Source of the DNA: DAOTXR01 sp034435375
GTDB taxonomy: Bacteria > Chloroflexota > Anaerolineae > Aggregatilineales > UBA3940
Length of the DNA: 46,712 nt
Assembly: GCA_034435375.1 (NCBI GenBank)
Contig: DAOTXR010000082.1
Coordinates: forward strand, 1 to 46,712
Direction of reading: 5' to 3'
A program made the position numbers and the translations under genes. The notes under the pieces were generated by a model. The model searched no databases. It was not told the origin of the DNA and saw nothing but the letters and a program-made list of their open reading frames with translations. Of this stretch, positions 1-8,549 are shown piece by piece (positions within the stretch are counted from its first letter, which is position 1; the number at the start of each line of letters is the position of its first letter).

Positions 1-117
<117 letters not shown>

Positions 118-345
118 CTTCTTGTCAGCTCTCACGAGCTGCCTTTTCCTTCTCTCATTCCCTCGCCGGACTTGACTGCGGTCCTCTTGACCTGTCACTT
201 CTGCGATTGTTAAGGTGCCCTCTCCCTCAAACACCCCCGCCGACGTCCTCCGTCGGCGGGCTGCGAAGGTCTCTCTGCTCTCTGCCTCTCCTCCGCGCCC
301 TGCCGCTCTCTTCCCCCTTCCCTTTTGTCCCTGTGCTGCTAATGC
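118..345 (-). other. 16S rRNA leader with two hairpins
   Basis: The stretch between the predicted transcription start and mature 16S has no gene. It contains a perfect 10-bp inverted repeat with a 5-nt loop (236-260) and a 6-bp inverted repeat with a 4-nt loop (126-141). Such structures in rRNA leaders commonly act in processing or antitermination. I did not find a convincing boxA. Confidence 0.5.
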
Positions 346-351
346 TTGACC

Positions 352-380
352 AGTATAACATGCCTCCTCCTCCGATGCAA
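352..380 (-). promoter_or_regulatory. Sigma-70 type promoter of the rRNA operon
   Basis: On the minus strand TTGCAT (380-375) and TATACT (357-352) are separated by exactly 17 bp. This is the best promoter between the divergent 16S and penicillin-binding protein genes. It predicts a start near 345 and a leader of about 230 nt before mature 16S. Confidence 0.75.
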
Positions 381-577
381 GAGGTTTTTGTAAAAACATA
401 GCACGACTTTTATGGGATCTTGTTGCTGATCACGCTTGAGTCAGTTTGAAAGGTGGCAGATTTCCCACAAATTGTCCTGCTACCTTGTAAAAATATTGGA
501 GCTTCCGGACCCCCAGGGTTTTCAGCCTTCTTGACCCCTCCCCTCCTCACCATTTTCGAGTTTCTACACGAGCGTGC

Positions 578-583
578 TATATT
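578..583 (+). promoter_or_regulatory. Candidate -10 element for the penicillin-binding protein gene
   Basis: TATATT lies 31 bp upstream of the ATG at 615. The hexamer 17 bp further upstream (TTCGAG) is a poor -35. The site matters because it argues against the in-frame ATG at 453, which would lie upstream of the promoter. Confidence 0.4.
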
Positions 584-614
584 TACAGTGTCAGCCCAGC
601 AAAGGAAGGCAGCT

Positions 615-3600
615 ATGGACGACAACCGACTCCCGGACGACCCTCTGATCGATCAGCCCGCCCCTGGCGAAGGTGATGCCGAGGATGAGCCGCATCATCG
701 GCCTGTCAGCCGCCGCGACCGCCTGATGAGCGCCAAGGACAAGGCAGACAAGCAGGCCGCTCGTTGGAATGAGATCGAACAGCGAGGGCAACCGTTGCCC
801 AGCGCCGACTCATTTGATCTGGGAGGCACGGAACCAGTGATCCCCGAACCCCCCCGCCAACCGGGAGACACTCCCTCAGGCCAACACACGCCGTCCAAGG
901 GCGTCCCCCCGGTGAAGCGCGACGATACACCCTCCACCGAGCCAATCCAGAGCCAGACCCCATCGGACAAGCCAGCTGCCGACCAAGCACCCAAACCATC
1001 TGGCAAGAGGACTGCCGCCGCTCGGCGTGGGCTGCCGCCGCCCTCTTTTCCGCATCCCACCGACCGGCCCATCGCGCCGCCGGAGGCCGCAGGCGAGAGC
1101 AAAGGAAGTCCTCCGCCGCCGCTCGACCTATCGGTAGAGCCGCCGATGCCCAGCCCACTCGACGACGCAGCCGTTGCCCAGGTTCCGCCCCGCCGCGGCG
1201 AGCCAGTCCATCGTCGCTATGAGCCGCCTCCTGAGGAGCTTCCGCCGGTCCGCCTCGACGAGAGCGGCATGCCACTGCCCCACCGCGTGCCCTATACCGA
1301 TCAGGATGCCACCCTCGTTGGACAAAGCTCCTACAGCGATCAGCTTCCACTTCCCGACCAGACCGTTCCGCATGGCTATCGGCGGCCTGATCTTGAAGCA
1401 GCTCCGCCACCCTCTCCAGCGGCCCGGCCCCGCGCCGCGCTACCGCAGCGAGAAACAGCGCCTCCTGCTGCGCCCCCCCGCCGCGCCCGGCCTGCCCGCC
1501 CCGTCAGCAAGCCTAGACGCAAACTGCGCCTGACGTTCTCATGGGGATGCCTACTGCGTACCCTCAGCTTGATGCTTGTCGGCGGGTTAGTGGCCTTCAT
1601 GCTGACCGGTGGTGGGGCCGCCATGTACTACGCGCAGGTTACAGCTCCATCCTTTCGCGGGATCACCGACATCACCGACCTCCAGCAGCGCGCGCTCCAG
1701 TTCCAAACGACCCGCATCCGCGACGCCGAAGGAAACATCCTATACGAGATTAACGATCCGACCGGAGGCCGCCGCACCTACGTCACGCTCGACCAGGTCT
1801 CACCGTGGGTAATTGTCGCCACGGTTGCCACCGAGGAACGCGAGTTCTTCACCAATCCCGGCTTCAGCATCACTGCCGTGATCCGCGCCGCGTATCAGAA
1901 CCTGCGGGAGGGCGAGATCGTGTCGGGCGCGAGCACCATCACCCAGCAACTCACCCGCGCCCTGTTGCTGCCCGAAGATGAACGCTACGAGCGCTCCTAC
2001 GAGCGCAAGCTCAAAGAGGTCTTTTTGGCAGCAGAGCTGGGCCGCCGTTTTGAGAAAACCGAGATTCTAGAACTGTACCTGAACCAGATTTACTACGGCA
2101 ATCTGGCTTATGGCATCGAAGCCGCTGCACAAACCTACTTTGGCAAGAGCGCCCGCGATCTCAATGTGGCCGAGGCAGCCTTTCTGGCCGGCCTGCCCCA
2201 GTCGCCGGTAATGTGGGACCCCGTCAACAACAAGGCCCTGACGCTCCAGCGTATGCAGCAGGTGTTCAACCTGATGCTGGAAGCTGGCTGTCTGGATACC
2301 GGCAACACCAGCCTTCAGCTTCCATGCACCACTGGCGAAACGCTCACCGCCGCCCAGGCTGAGATCGTAGCCGTGGCCACGCGCGAGTACCACGCTCCGG
2401 CCATCCAGGCCAAGTACCCCCACTGGGTTGTGTATGTCCAGCAGCTCCTCGAAGCCGACGACACCATCGGTCCGGCCATCTACACCTCTGGCTTTGACGT
2501 ATACACCACCCTCAACCCGGACCTCCAGGATGCGGCCCAGCTTCAGGTTGAGAGCGTGCTGTCTGGGTTGGCTGGCCGCAACGTGAACAATGCTTCAGTG
2601 GTGGTGATCGACGTGCATACCGGGGCCATCCTGGCCATGGTTGGCAGCCGCAACTTTAACGACGAAGCCATTGATGGACAGGTCAACATCGCCCTGACTC
2701 CTCAGCAGCCTGGCTCTTCGATCAAGCCCTTCACTTACCTGGCGGCCTTCCGTCAGGGCTGGACCCCCGCCACCGTGATCTGGGACGTGCCGATCCGGTA
2801 CGAGATTCCCGGCTTCGGCACCTATGCCCCGGTCAACTACGATGGCAAGTTCCGTGGCCCGGTGACGATCCGCGAGGCTATTGCCAACTCGTTGAATGTT
2901 CCGGCGGTGCTGACGCTCGACCATGTGGGGGTCCCAGCGCTGCTGGAGGTGCTCAACGACCTGGGCATTAGCTCGCTGGGCGATCCCTCGAACCCGTACA
3001 ACTTTGGGCTGTCGCTCACGCTCGGCGCGGGCGATGTGTACCTGCTGGAGTGGACCAACGCCTATGCCACCATCGCCAACGGCGGCGTGTTGCGCCCCCC
3101 GTATGCCATTCAGCGCATCGAGCGCAACGGCGAGGTGATCGCTGGCTACCCTTACCAGGTGCCGCCCGGCGAGCAGGTCATCGACCCCGGCCACGCCTAC
3201 CTGCTGCAATCCATCCTGTCCGATAAACAGGCCCGCATCCCATCCTTCGGCGAGAACACGCCCATCAGCCCGCCCTATCCAGCAGGAGCCAAGACCGGCA
3301 CCACCAACGACTTCCGCGACAACTGGACGATGGGTTTTACCACTGAAGTGGCCGTCGGGGTGTGGGTGGGCAACACGGACAACTCGCCCATGCTCAACGT
3401 GACGGGCGTCACGGGTGCAGGGCCGATCTGGCGCGGGGTGATGGATGTGGCCGCGCAGCTTTACCCTCCCAAAGAATTTCCTCGCCCGCCGGGGGTGTTC
3501 GAGCAGACGGTGTGCATTGATGACGGCGCCCTGCCCTCGCCCTATTGCCTGGAGCACTCGCGCACGCGCACCGAGCTGTTCACCAGCGATCCGCCCGGCC

Positions 3601-4274
3601 CCAATGACGGCCTCTACCGTCTGCTGACCGTCGATTCGTTCAGCGGACTGATTGCCAACCAAAACTGCCAGGATTACACCACCGAGAAACTGTTTGTGGT
3701 GTTGCCCAACTACAGCCAGATGATCGACACGCGCCCCTACATTCGCGACTGGCTGACCAACACCGACGCAGGCCGGGCCTGGGCCGCAGAGCGGGGCATC
3801 CCCGCCGAGATGCTGGCCCTGGCCCCCCCCGAAGCCTTCTGTGCGCCAGATACGCCGCGCCCGGAGATCGCCATCGATGCGCCACAGGAGGGATCGACCC
3901 AGGGCAACATCGTCACGGTGGTGGGCACCGCCAACGCGCCAAACTTCTCCCACTACCGGGTTGAGTTCGGAGTCAGCCACGATCCCATCGGGTGGGGGGT
4001 GGTGCAGGGCGACACCTCTCAGGCAATCCAGGGCGGCGTGCTGGGCCAGGTAGACTTATCAGCCTTTGAGGACGGGCCGATGACGATCCGCGTCATCGTG
4101 TACGACACAGCGGGCCACAGCGCCGAGCGGCGGGTACATTTCATGTTGGCCAAACCCACCCCAACCCCCACGCCCACGCCGACGGCCACACCCACCGTCA
4201 CGCCAACCGTCCCGGCCACGCCCACGCCGACCATCCTCGCGCCGGAGCCGGTGGTGAGCACGCCGACGCCGTAG
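615..4274 (+). CDS. Bifunctional class A penicillin-binding protein (GT51 + transpeptidase)
   Basis: Membrane-anchored enzyme that polymerises glycan strands and crosslinks peptides of peptidoglycan. The chosen ATG (1219 aa) follows AAGGAAGG; an in-frame ATG at 453 has no such site. Residues 1-305 are a Pro/Arg-rich, probably disordered cytoplasmic region, followed by a transmembrane helix near 309-340. The glycosyltransferase domain has catalytic E407 in EEREFF, the GASTITQQL motif near 438 and the long ELYLNQIYYG motif. The transpeptidase has SSIK (nucleophile S701, K704), SLN near 759 and KTGT at 893-896. Then come a beta-rich, Ig-like C-terminal domain (about 1080-1178) and a Pro-Thr tail. 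Odd points: Asn stands where the first GT51 motif usually has His, and the N-terminal tail is very long for the family. It stands alone, convergent with the SCO pair. Confidence 0.95.
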   Translation: MDDNRLPDDPLIDQPAPGEGDAEDEPHHRPVSRRDRLMSAKDKADKQAARWNEIEQRGQPLPSADSFDLGGTEPVIPEPPRQPGDTPSGQHTPSKGVPPVKRDDTPSTEPIQSQTPSDKPAADQAPKPSGKRTAAARRGLPPPSFPHPTDRPIAPPEAAGESKGSPPPPLDLSVEPPMPSPLDDAAVAQVPPRRGEPVHRRYEPPPEELPPVRLDESGMPLPHRVPYTDQDATLVGQSSYSDQLPLPDQTVPHGYRRPDLEAAPPPSPAARPRAALPQRETAPPAAPPRRARPARPVSKPRRKLRLTFSWGCLLRTLSLMLVGGLVAFMLTGGGAAMYYAQVTAPSFRGITDITDLQQRALQFQTTRIRDAEGNILYEINDPTGGRRTYVTLDQVSPWVIVATVATEEREFFTNPGFSITAVIRAAYQNLREGEIVSGASTITQQLTRALLLPEDERYERSYERKLKEVFLAAELGRRFEKTEILELYLNQIYYGNLAYGIEAAAQTYFGKSARDLNVAEAAFLAGLPQSPVMWDPVNNKALTLQRMQQVFNLMLEAGCLDTGNTSLQLPCTTGETLTAAQAEIVAVATREYHAPAIQAKYPHWVVYVQQLLEADDTIGPAIYTSGFDVYTTLNPDLQDAAQLQVESVLSGLAGRNVNNASVVVIDVHTGAILAMVGSRNFNDEAIDGQVNIALTPQQPGSSIKPFTYLAAFRQGWTPATVIWDVPIRYEIPGFGTYAPVNYDGKFRGPVTIREAIANSLNVPAVLTLDHVGVPALLEVLNDLGISSLGDPSNPYNFGLSLTLGAGDVYLLEWTNAYATIANGGVLRPPYAIQRIERNGEVIAGYPYQVPPGEQVIDPGHAYLLQSILSDKQARIPSFGENTPISPPYPAGAKTGTTNDFRDNWTMGFTTEVAVGVWVGNTDNSPMLNVTGVTGAGPIWRGVMDVAAQLYPPKEFPRPPGVFEQTVCIDDGALPSPYCLEHSRTRTELFTSDPPGPNDGLYRLLTVDSFSGLIANQNCQDYTTEKLFVVLPNYSQMIDTRPYIRDWLTNTDAGRAWAAERGIPAEMLALAPPEAFCAPDTPRPEIAIDAPQEGSTQGNIVTVVGTANAPNFSHYRVEFGVSHDPIGWGVVQGDTSQAIQGGVLGQVDLSAFEDGPMTIRVIVYDTAGHSAERRVHFMLAKPTPTPTPTPTATPTVTPTVPATPTPTILAPEPVVSTPTP

Positions 4275-4280
4275 CTTGCC

Positions 4281-4316
4281 AGGTCGTAGGGCGCATTGCG
4301 GCGCGCCTTACGACCT
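4281..4316. terminator. Hairpin between convergent genes
   Basis: A 14-bp inverted repeat (4281-4294 with 4303-4316, one G-U pair) with an 8-nt loop lies between the penicillin-binding protein stop and the convergent cupredoxin-like gene. It has no clear U tract on either strand. The position suggests a bidirectional terminator. Confidence 0.6.
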
Positions 4317-4318
4317 AG

Positions 4319-4717
4319 CTATCGCTCCCGCACAACGATCTCCACCTCCTGGCTGGCCGTCATGGTGCAGGACTGACGAACTGTGCCGGGCCGCCAGAAG
4401 CGCTGGATCAGCGTGTGGCCGGGCGCCACCCGAAACGGCCCCACCTGGTGCCACACCTTGTCTTCATTGCGGATGATCAGCACGTCCTGCACACCCAGCA
4501 CCAGCTCGATCCGGTGCGGCGGGGCGCTGCTCACGTCTCCTGCTGCCAGGCGCTCCGCCGTGCCCGCGGGGATGACGATCACCAACCGCCGGGCCTCCTC
4601 ACGCAGGATCGACCCTCGGAAGGCCGCCACGCTCGCCGCGATCATCGCCAGCGCCAGCGTGGCGATCCATCGCCATCCCAAGGCGTGTGCCCTGACCGAC
4701 CTCGTGACGGCGCTCAT
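4319..4717 (-). CDS. Membrane-anchored cupredoxin-like protein
   Basis: 132 aa: a single N-terminal membrane helix (about 15-35) and then a small beta-rich domain. The RNEDKVWH segment ending at H90 resembles the NxDxxxH loop of cupredoxins. C117 and M119 in QSCTM stand where type-1 copper proteins have Cys-x(n)-His-x(n)-Met, but the second His is not in place, so copper binding is not assured. Its start overlaps the stop of the SCO gene by 4 bp (ATGA), so the two are translationally coupled. A role in copper delivery to, or protection of, an oxidase is inferred from this partner. No oxidase subunit lies in the window. Confidence 0.65.
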   Translation of the reverse strand: MSAVTRSVRAHALGWRWIATLALAMIAASVAAFRGSILREEARRLVIVIPAGTAERLAAGDVSSAPPHRIELVLGVQDVLIIRNEDKVWHQVGPFRVAPGHTLIQRFWRPGTVRQSCTMTASQEVEIVVRER

Positions 4718-5307
4718 CGCTCGTTGAGGATGCGGCGAATGTCAGCCGCCAGGTCCTCGGCGGGGGTGCCGAACGCGAACACCTCGCGCCATTGACCCTT
4801 CTGGTCGATCAGGAACAGCGCCGCGGTGTGCGAGACTGTGTAGCTGGTATCGCCCTCTTCGTGCGGCGCGATCTCGTAGAACGCGCCAAACTGGGCCAAC
4901 ACCGCGTCGAGCGCATCCAGGTCGGTGGTACGCAGGCCGAGAAAGGTCTCGTGATAGCCAGCAACGTACCTGGCCAGATGCTCCGGAGTATCACGTTCCG
5001 GGTCCACCGTGACCATGGCCATCGTCACCTGCTGAGCGTCATCGCCCAGCTTCTCCATCGCCTGGCTGACCTGGTACAGGGTCGTGGGGCAAATATCGGG
5101 GCAGAAGGTGTAGCCGAAGTACAACAGCACGACCCGGCCTCGATAATCGCTCAGCCGGAAGGTGCCGCCGGTGGCCGTGGGCAGCGCAAAATCGTCGAGT
5201 GGCTGGGGCGGATCGAGCAGTGCGCCTTTATACGTGTAAGGCAGGCAGCCTGCCGCCCCCACCACCACCGTCGCCAGCAGCGCCAGCCAGACCATACGCC
5301 TTGTCAT
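4714..5307 (-). CDS. SCO1/SenC copper chaperone lipoprotein
   Basis: 197 aa. It begins with a lipoprotein signal (residues 1-21, VVVGAAGC), so the protein is probably tethered outside the membrane. The thioredoxin-fold domain has the SCO signature FCPDICP (CxxxC) and a downstream His in SHTAALFLID, the three ligands used to pass copper to the CuA site of cytochrome oxidase. The start at 5307 is set by AGGAAGG with 8-nt spacing; an ATG at 5313, also in frame, is only 2 nt from that site. It is followed directly by the cupredoxin-like gene. Confidence 0.92.
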   Translation of the reverse strand: MTRRMVWLALLATVVVGAAGCLPYTYKGALLDPPQPLDDFALPTATGGTFRLSDYRGRVVLLYFGYTFCPDICPTTLYQVSQAMEKLGDDAQQVTMAMVTVDPERDTPEHLARYVAGYHETFLGLRTTDLDALDAVLAQFGAFYEIAPHEEGDTSYTVSHTAALFLIDQKGQWREVFAFGTPAEDLAADIRRILNER

Positions 5308-5591
5308 GTGCATTACCTTCCTGCCAGAAGACTCGTCGGGCCTGCCCAAATAGCGAAGGATACCCCTTGAGCGCTGTCGAGACCACGATTCGCGGGCAGC
5401 CCCCTGGACAAATCATTGCGATCTTGCACAACCTCACTTTTGGATGTCCACCTGGCGACGATGGTTGCATCGCATGGCCGCGTGGACAACTTCCTGCACC
5501 CCGACAAAAATATGGGTTACAATAGGACGGCGCGGCAGAGGGGCAGACCATGACCCCAGGCCGAAAAACTGCACCCTGAAAGTCGAATGCC

Positions 5592-6350
5592 ATGACCCCA
5601 TCTCGAACCAAGCCCGGTGGGCGCACCCGTTTCGATACCACCCGTCGCAACATCTTAATGGCCACGGTGCTGTTACTCGTGGCCGCTGGCTCGTCAAGCG
5701 CTGTTGGGCTGCTGTTGACACGCGGCAGCGGCGGCTCGCGCAACTTCGACCTGATCCCACGCTACATCAACATGTGGATCGTCTCCCCGGATGACACCCT
5801 TCGCCTGGCGGTCATCTACTACCCCCTTGACAACCGTGGCCTGCTCAACGAGGAGACAGTCCAGGTGGCCGGGCCGCTGCTGCTGACTGAAGCAGACGTT
5901 CTCTCCAGCCAAACGTTTGGTGGGGAGCTGACCTCCACCGAGTTTCTGCCCGGCCCCGATCAGGACAGCCTCTTGATCTACCCGCTGTTCACCCTGCGCC
6001 GCGCCGCCGGTCCGGCGCCCTATGGAGTGGACGTGCTTTTCCAGAATGCGCCCTACCTGACCGTTGACCCGCAAGACCCAGCTCGGCGCGTTCTATCGAT
6101 GGGAGCAATACCGGAGGCCGAACCGTACTACGAACAGGTAATTGTGGCAGTAGCTCTGCCGCCCGGCGCTACCGTGGACGAGATTCCCGACCTCCAGCCC
6201 TACCGGAATGTGCGGATCGGCGGCTGGCATGTGTACTACTTCGATCAGAGCGAGCTGACTCAGGCCAGCTCACTCCGCATCGACTACACACCAGACCCCA
6301 CCGTCACGGTTGCCCCTCTGGACTACTGGCTGATCGACCTGCGGCGGTGA
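5592..6350 (+). CDS. Hypothetical membrane-anchored extracytoplasmic protein
   Basis: 252 aa, not recognised. A basic N-terminus and one transmembrane helix (about 21-44) are followed by about 205 residues of mixed character without cysteine clusters. Beta-strand-like segments with many Pro, Asp and Tyr residues suggest an exported globular domain. The start has no good ribosome binding site; the ATG at residue 23 is an alternative that would still keep the helix. TACAAT at 5518-5523 is a candidate -10. It converges on the WD40 lipoprotein gene with a 12-bp gap. Confidence 0.7.
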   Translation: MTPSRTKPGGRTRFDTTRRNILMATVLLLVAAGSSSAVGLLLTRGSGGSRNFDLIPRYINMWIVSPDDTLRLAVIYYPLDNRGLLNEETVQVAGPLLLTEADVLSSQTFGGELTSTEFLPGPDQDSLLIYPLFTLRRAAGPAPYGVDVLFQNAPYLTVDPQDPARRVLSMGAIPEAEPYYEQVIVAVALPPGATVDEIPDLQPYRNVRIGGWHVYYFDQSELTQASSLRIDYTPDPTVTVAPLDYWLIDLRR

Positions 6351-6362
6351 TCGTCACCCCCA

Positions 6363-7616
6363 TCATGGCGCGACGCGCCACACGAACACCCGTCCGTCGT
6401 CGCCGCCGGAGACCAGCGTCGAACCGTCGCGCGAGAAGGCCAGGCTGCGCACTGTAGCGCCGTGCCCCCCCAGGCTGGCCAGCCGCTGCTGCACAGCTTG
6501 CCCCACGCCGGTGACGCCGCTCAGCCCAGCGACGTTCCACAGCCGGATCATCCCATCGTCGCCTGTGGTGACAAGCAGGCTGCCATCAGGTGAAAAAGCC
6601 AGGTCGAGCACATTGCCGCTGTGGCCCGCCCACGAGGCGTCGAGGCGCAGCCCTTCGATCTTCCACAGACCGATCACCCCCCGCGATGTCCCCACGGCCA
6701 GCGTGTCACCTGTCGGCGAGAAGGCCAGCGCCGTCGCTTCTTCGATCACTGGGCCGATGGTCTGGACGACCTGGCCGGTTTGTGGGTCGTGCAGCAGGAC
6801 AATCCCATCGCTGTCGCCGCTGGCGAACCACCGGTTGTCAGGCGACCAGGCCACGCTGCGCAGCCGCACGTTGTGGCCTTCGATGTTGAACAACGACGCC
6901 GCGTCAGTGATCTGCCACACTTCGCCAATGGCGCTGAAGAAGCCCACCCCGGCCACACGTCTCCCCTCTGGAGAGACGGCCACCTGGGAGACCTCTCCCC
7001 CTGCCCGCGCCCCATACAGACGTTCGCCTGTCCACGGGTCCCACACCTGAATTGTCCGGTCGCGGCTGCCGGAGATCAGCCGCGAACTATCGGGGGTAAA
7101 AGCCACCGCGTACACCGTGTCGCGGTGATGCTCCAGCTCACGCAGCAGGTCGCCGGTCTGGGCATCGAACAGGAACACCGACCAGCGGGTGGTCGCCACG
7201 GCGATCAGCCGGGCGTCCGGCGACACGTCCACGCCCCACACGCCGCCCAACCGCCGCCCATCGAGGATCAGCACATCGCGCACCTGGCGAGCCGTCTCTG
7301 CCGTGATGGCATTCGGCGACAGGGTGGGCGTAGGGGTGATGGTCGGCGTCAGCGTGGCGGTGGGTATAAGGGTGGCCGTCGGAGACAGCGTGGCGGTTGG
7401 CGTGACGGTGGCCCGATAGGTGGGCGTGGGTGGGCTGGTCAAAGTAGGCCATAGCACTGGCGTCCGGGTGGGGAAAGGGGTAGGTATAGGCGGCGCGATG
7501 GGTTTCTGCTCGACGCAGGCCGCCAGCCCGACCACTGCCATCATCAGCGCCGCGCCGATGGCCACAGCATGCCAGGAACAACGAGAAACACTGCAAGATG
7601 TCAAGCCGTTTGCCAT
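6363..7616 (-). CDS. WD40-repeat lipoprotein
   Basis: 417 aa. A lipoprotein signal (MMAVVGLAAC) is followed by a Pro-Thr-rich linker of about 70 residues and seven WD40-like repeats. Each repeat has the AFSPDGxxL...GxDGxIxLW pattern, enough for one seven-bladed propeller. It is probably a surface-tethered protein-binding scaffold; the ligand is unknown. An in-frame extension to 7979 exists but would run through the divergent peptidase gene and lacks a signal sequence, so the start is placed at 7616. Only 36 bp separate it from the divergent start at 7653. Confidence 0.85.
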   Translation of the reverse strand: MANGLTSCSVSRCSWHAVAIGAALMMAVVGLAACVEQKPIAPPIPTPFPTRTPVLWPTLTSPPTPTYRATVTPTATLSPTATLIPTATLTPTITPTPTLSPNAITAETARQVRDVLILDGRRLGGVWGVDVSPDARLIAVATTRWSVFLFDAQTGDLLRELEHHRDTVYAVAFTPDSSRLISGSRDRTIQVWDPWTGERLYGARAGGEVSQVAVSPEGRRVAGVGFFSAIGEVWQITDAASLFNIEGHNVRLRSVAWSPDNRWFASGDSDGIVLLHDPQTGQVVQTIGPVIEEATALAFSPTGDTLAVGTSRGVIGLWKIEGLRLDASWAGHSGNVLDLAFSPDGSLLVTTGDDGMIRLWNVAGLSGVTGVGQAVQQRLASLGGHGATVRSLAFSRDGSTLVSGGDDGRVFVWRVAP

Positions 7617-7652
7617 CCGGTACAATCTCGCCTGATGTCTGACAGGAGTGCG

Positions 7653-8318
7653 ATGTCCGATCTGACCGTATCCTACGCGGTGCCCTATGTGTGCCAATAC
7701 GCCAGCCCCGACCGGGTGCGAGCCTTCGTCTACGGCGAGCAGCCCCTCGAGTCCGATCCGCACTGGGCCGCCTATGGGGCAGCCTCGCCGGAAGAGTATG
7801 CCCACTGGGCGCGTCGATCGTGCGGCGTGGTATGCGTCAAGATGGCCGTCGAGGCGCTCAGCCGCGCCCCTTCCCGCAGCGTGATGGCATGGGTGCAGGC
7901 CGGGCTGGCCATCGATGGCTATCTGGCCGAACTGCGCCCGGAGCGCCCCGACCAACCCGTCGAGAAGGGCTGGAAACATGCCGCGCTCGCCCGGCTGATC
8001 CGGGACCAGGGTCTGGAGGCCAGGACGGCCACAGACATAGGTCTGGACGACCTAGCCGCCCACATCCGAGCCGACCGACTGGTGATCGCCTCGGTCTCGT
8101 CCGAGCTAGGCGAAGTCGATACACCCATCACGCGCCGGTCGGGGCACCTGATCGTCGTCCTGGGTGTGGCAGTGGACCGCCAGGGGATGATCAGCCACGT
8201 GATTGCACACAATCCGTCGGGCCGGGTGCATGACCTTCAGGCGCACGCCCGTCTTCCTGCCGACCGCTTCATGCAGGGCTTTTCGGGACGAGGGATCGTC
8301 GCTGCCCACAGCCTGTGA
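7653..8318 (+). CDS. C39-like (papain-fold) cysteine peptidase family protein
   Basis: 221 aa, no signal peptide. The catalytic pattern of C39-like peptidases is visible: C57 in RRSCGVVCVKM, H165 in SGHLIVVLGV and N187 in AHNPSGR. Ribosome binding site AGGAG precedes the ATG at 7653; in-frame ATGs at 7569 and 7635 have none. TACAAT at 7621-7626 may be its -10. There is no ABC transporter or bacteriocin gene nearby, so it is probably a stand-alone peptidase or transglutaminase-like hydrolase and not a maturation protease. Confidence 0.72.
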   Translation: MSDLTVSYAVPYVCQYASPDRVRAFVYGEQPLESDPHWAAYGAASPEEYAHWARRSCGVVCVKMAVEALSRAPSRSVMAWVQAGLAIDGYLAELRPERPDQPVEKGWKHAALARLIRDQGLEARTATDIGLDDLAAHIRADRLVIASVSSELGEVDTPITRRSGHLIVVLGVAVDRQGMISHVIAHNPSGRVHDLQAHARLPADRFMQGFSGRGIVAAHSL

Positions 8319-8335
8319 CGACGCTGGCCTGCCGA

Positions 8336-8548
8336 TCAGCGTAGGCCCAACACCACGAAAAACAGGTACAACCCCACCCCGATGGCGGCAATCGTCAGGC
8401 AGCCGATGGCAAACATCTTCATCGCAATCTTAAGCAGCACCTTGAGCACGATCCACACGATCACCAGCGCCGCACAGGCTATAGCGACGACAATGAGTTG
8501 GGTGGCCGTCAGCCCCACCAGGTTAGCAACCGGCTCCAAAAATTCCAC
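8336..8548 (-). CDS. Small two-helix membrane protein
   Basis: 70 aa with two hydrophobic segments (about 12-38 and 43-68) joined by a short basic loop. It starts with GTG, 6 nt after an AGGTGG ribosome binding site that lies inside the end of hutI, and 1 nt separates the two genes. Translational coupling to hutI is therefore likely. No known family was recognised. The coding call rests on the ribosome binding site, the spacing and the clean hydrophobic pattern. Confidence 0.6.
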   Translation of the reverse strand: MEFLEPVANLVGLTATQLIVVAIACAALVIVWIVLKVLLKIAMKMFAIGCLTIAAIGVGLYLFFVVLGLR

Positions 8549-8549
8549 C

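Noticed and set aside
453..614. Upstream in-frame ATG extending the penicillin-binding protein by 54 residues
   Set aside because: It lacks a ribosome binding site and lies upstream of the likely -10 at 578; the ATG at 615 has AAGGAAGG.
2595..3980. Minus-strand open frame of 461 codons opposite the penicillin-binding protein gene
   Set aside because: It mirrors conserved transpeptidase sequence, has no family features or ribosome binding site, and reflects the high GC of third codon positions.
7617..7979. Upstream extension of the WD40 lipoprotein
   Set aside because: It would overlap the divergent C39-like gene and bury the lipoprotein signal sequence.
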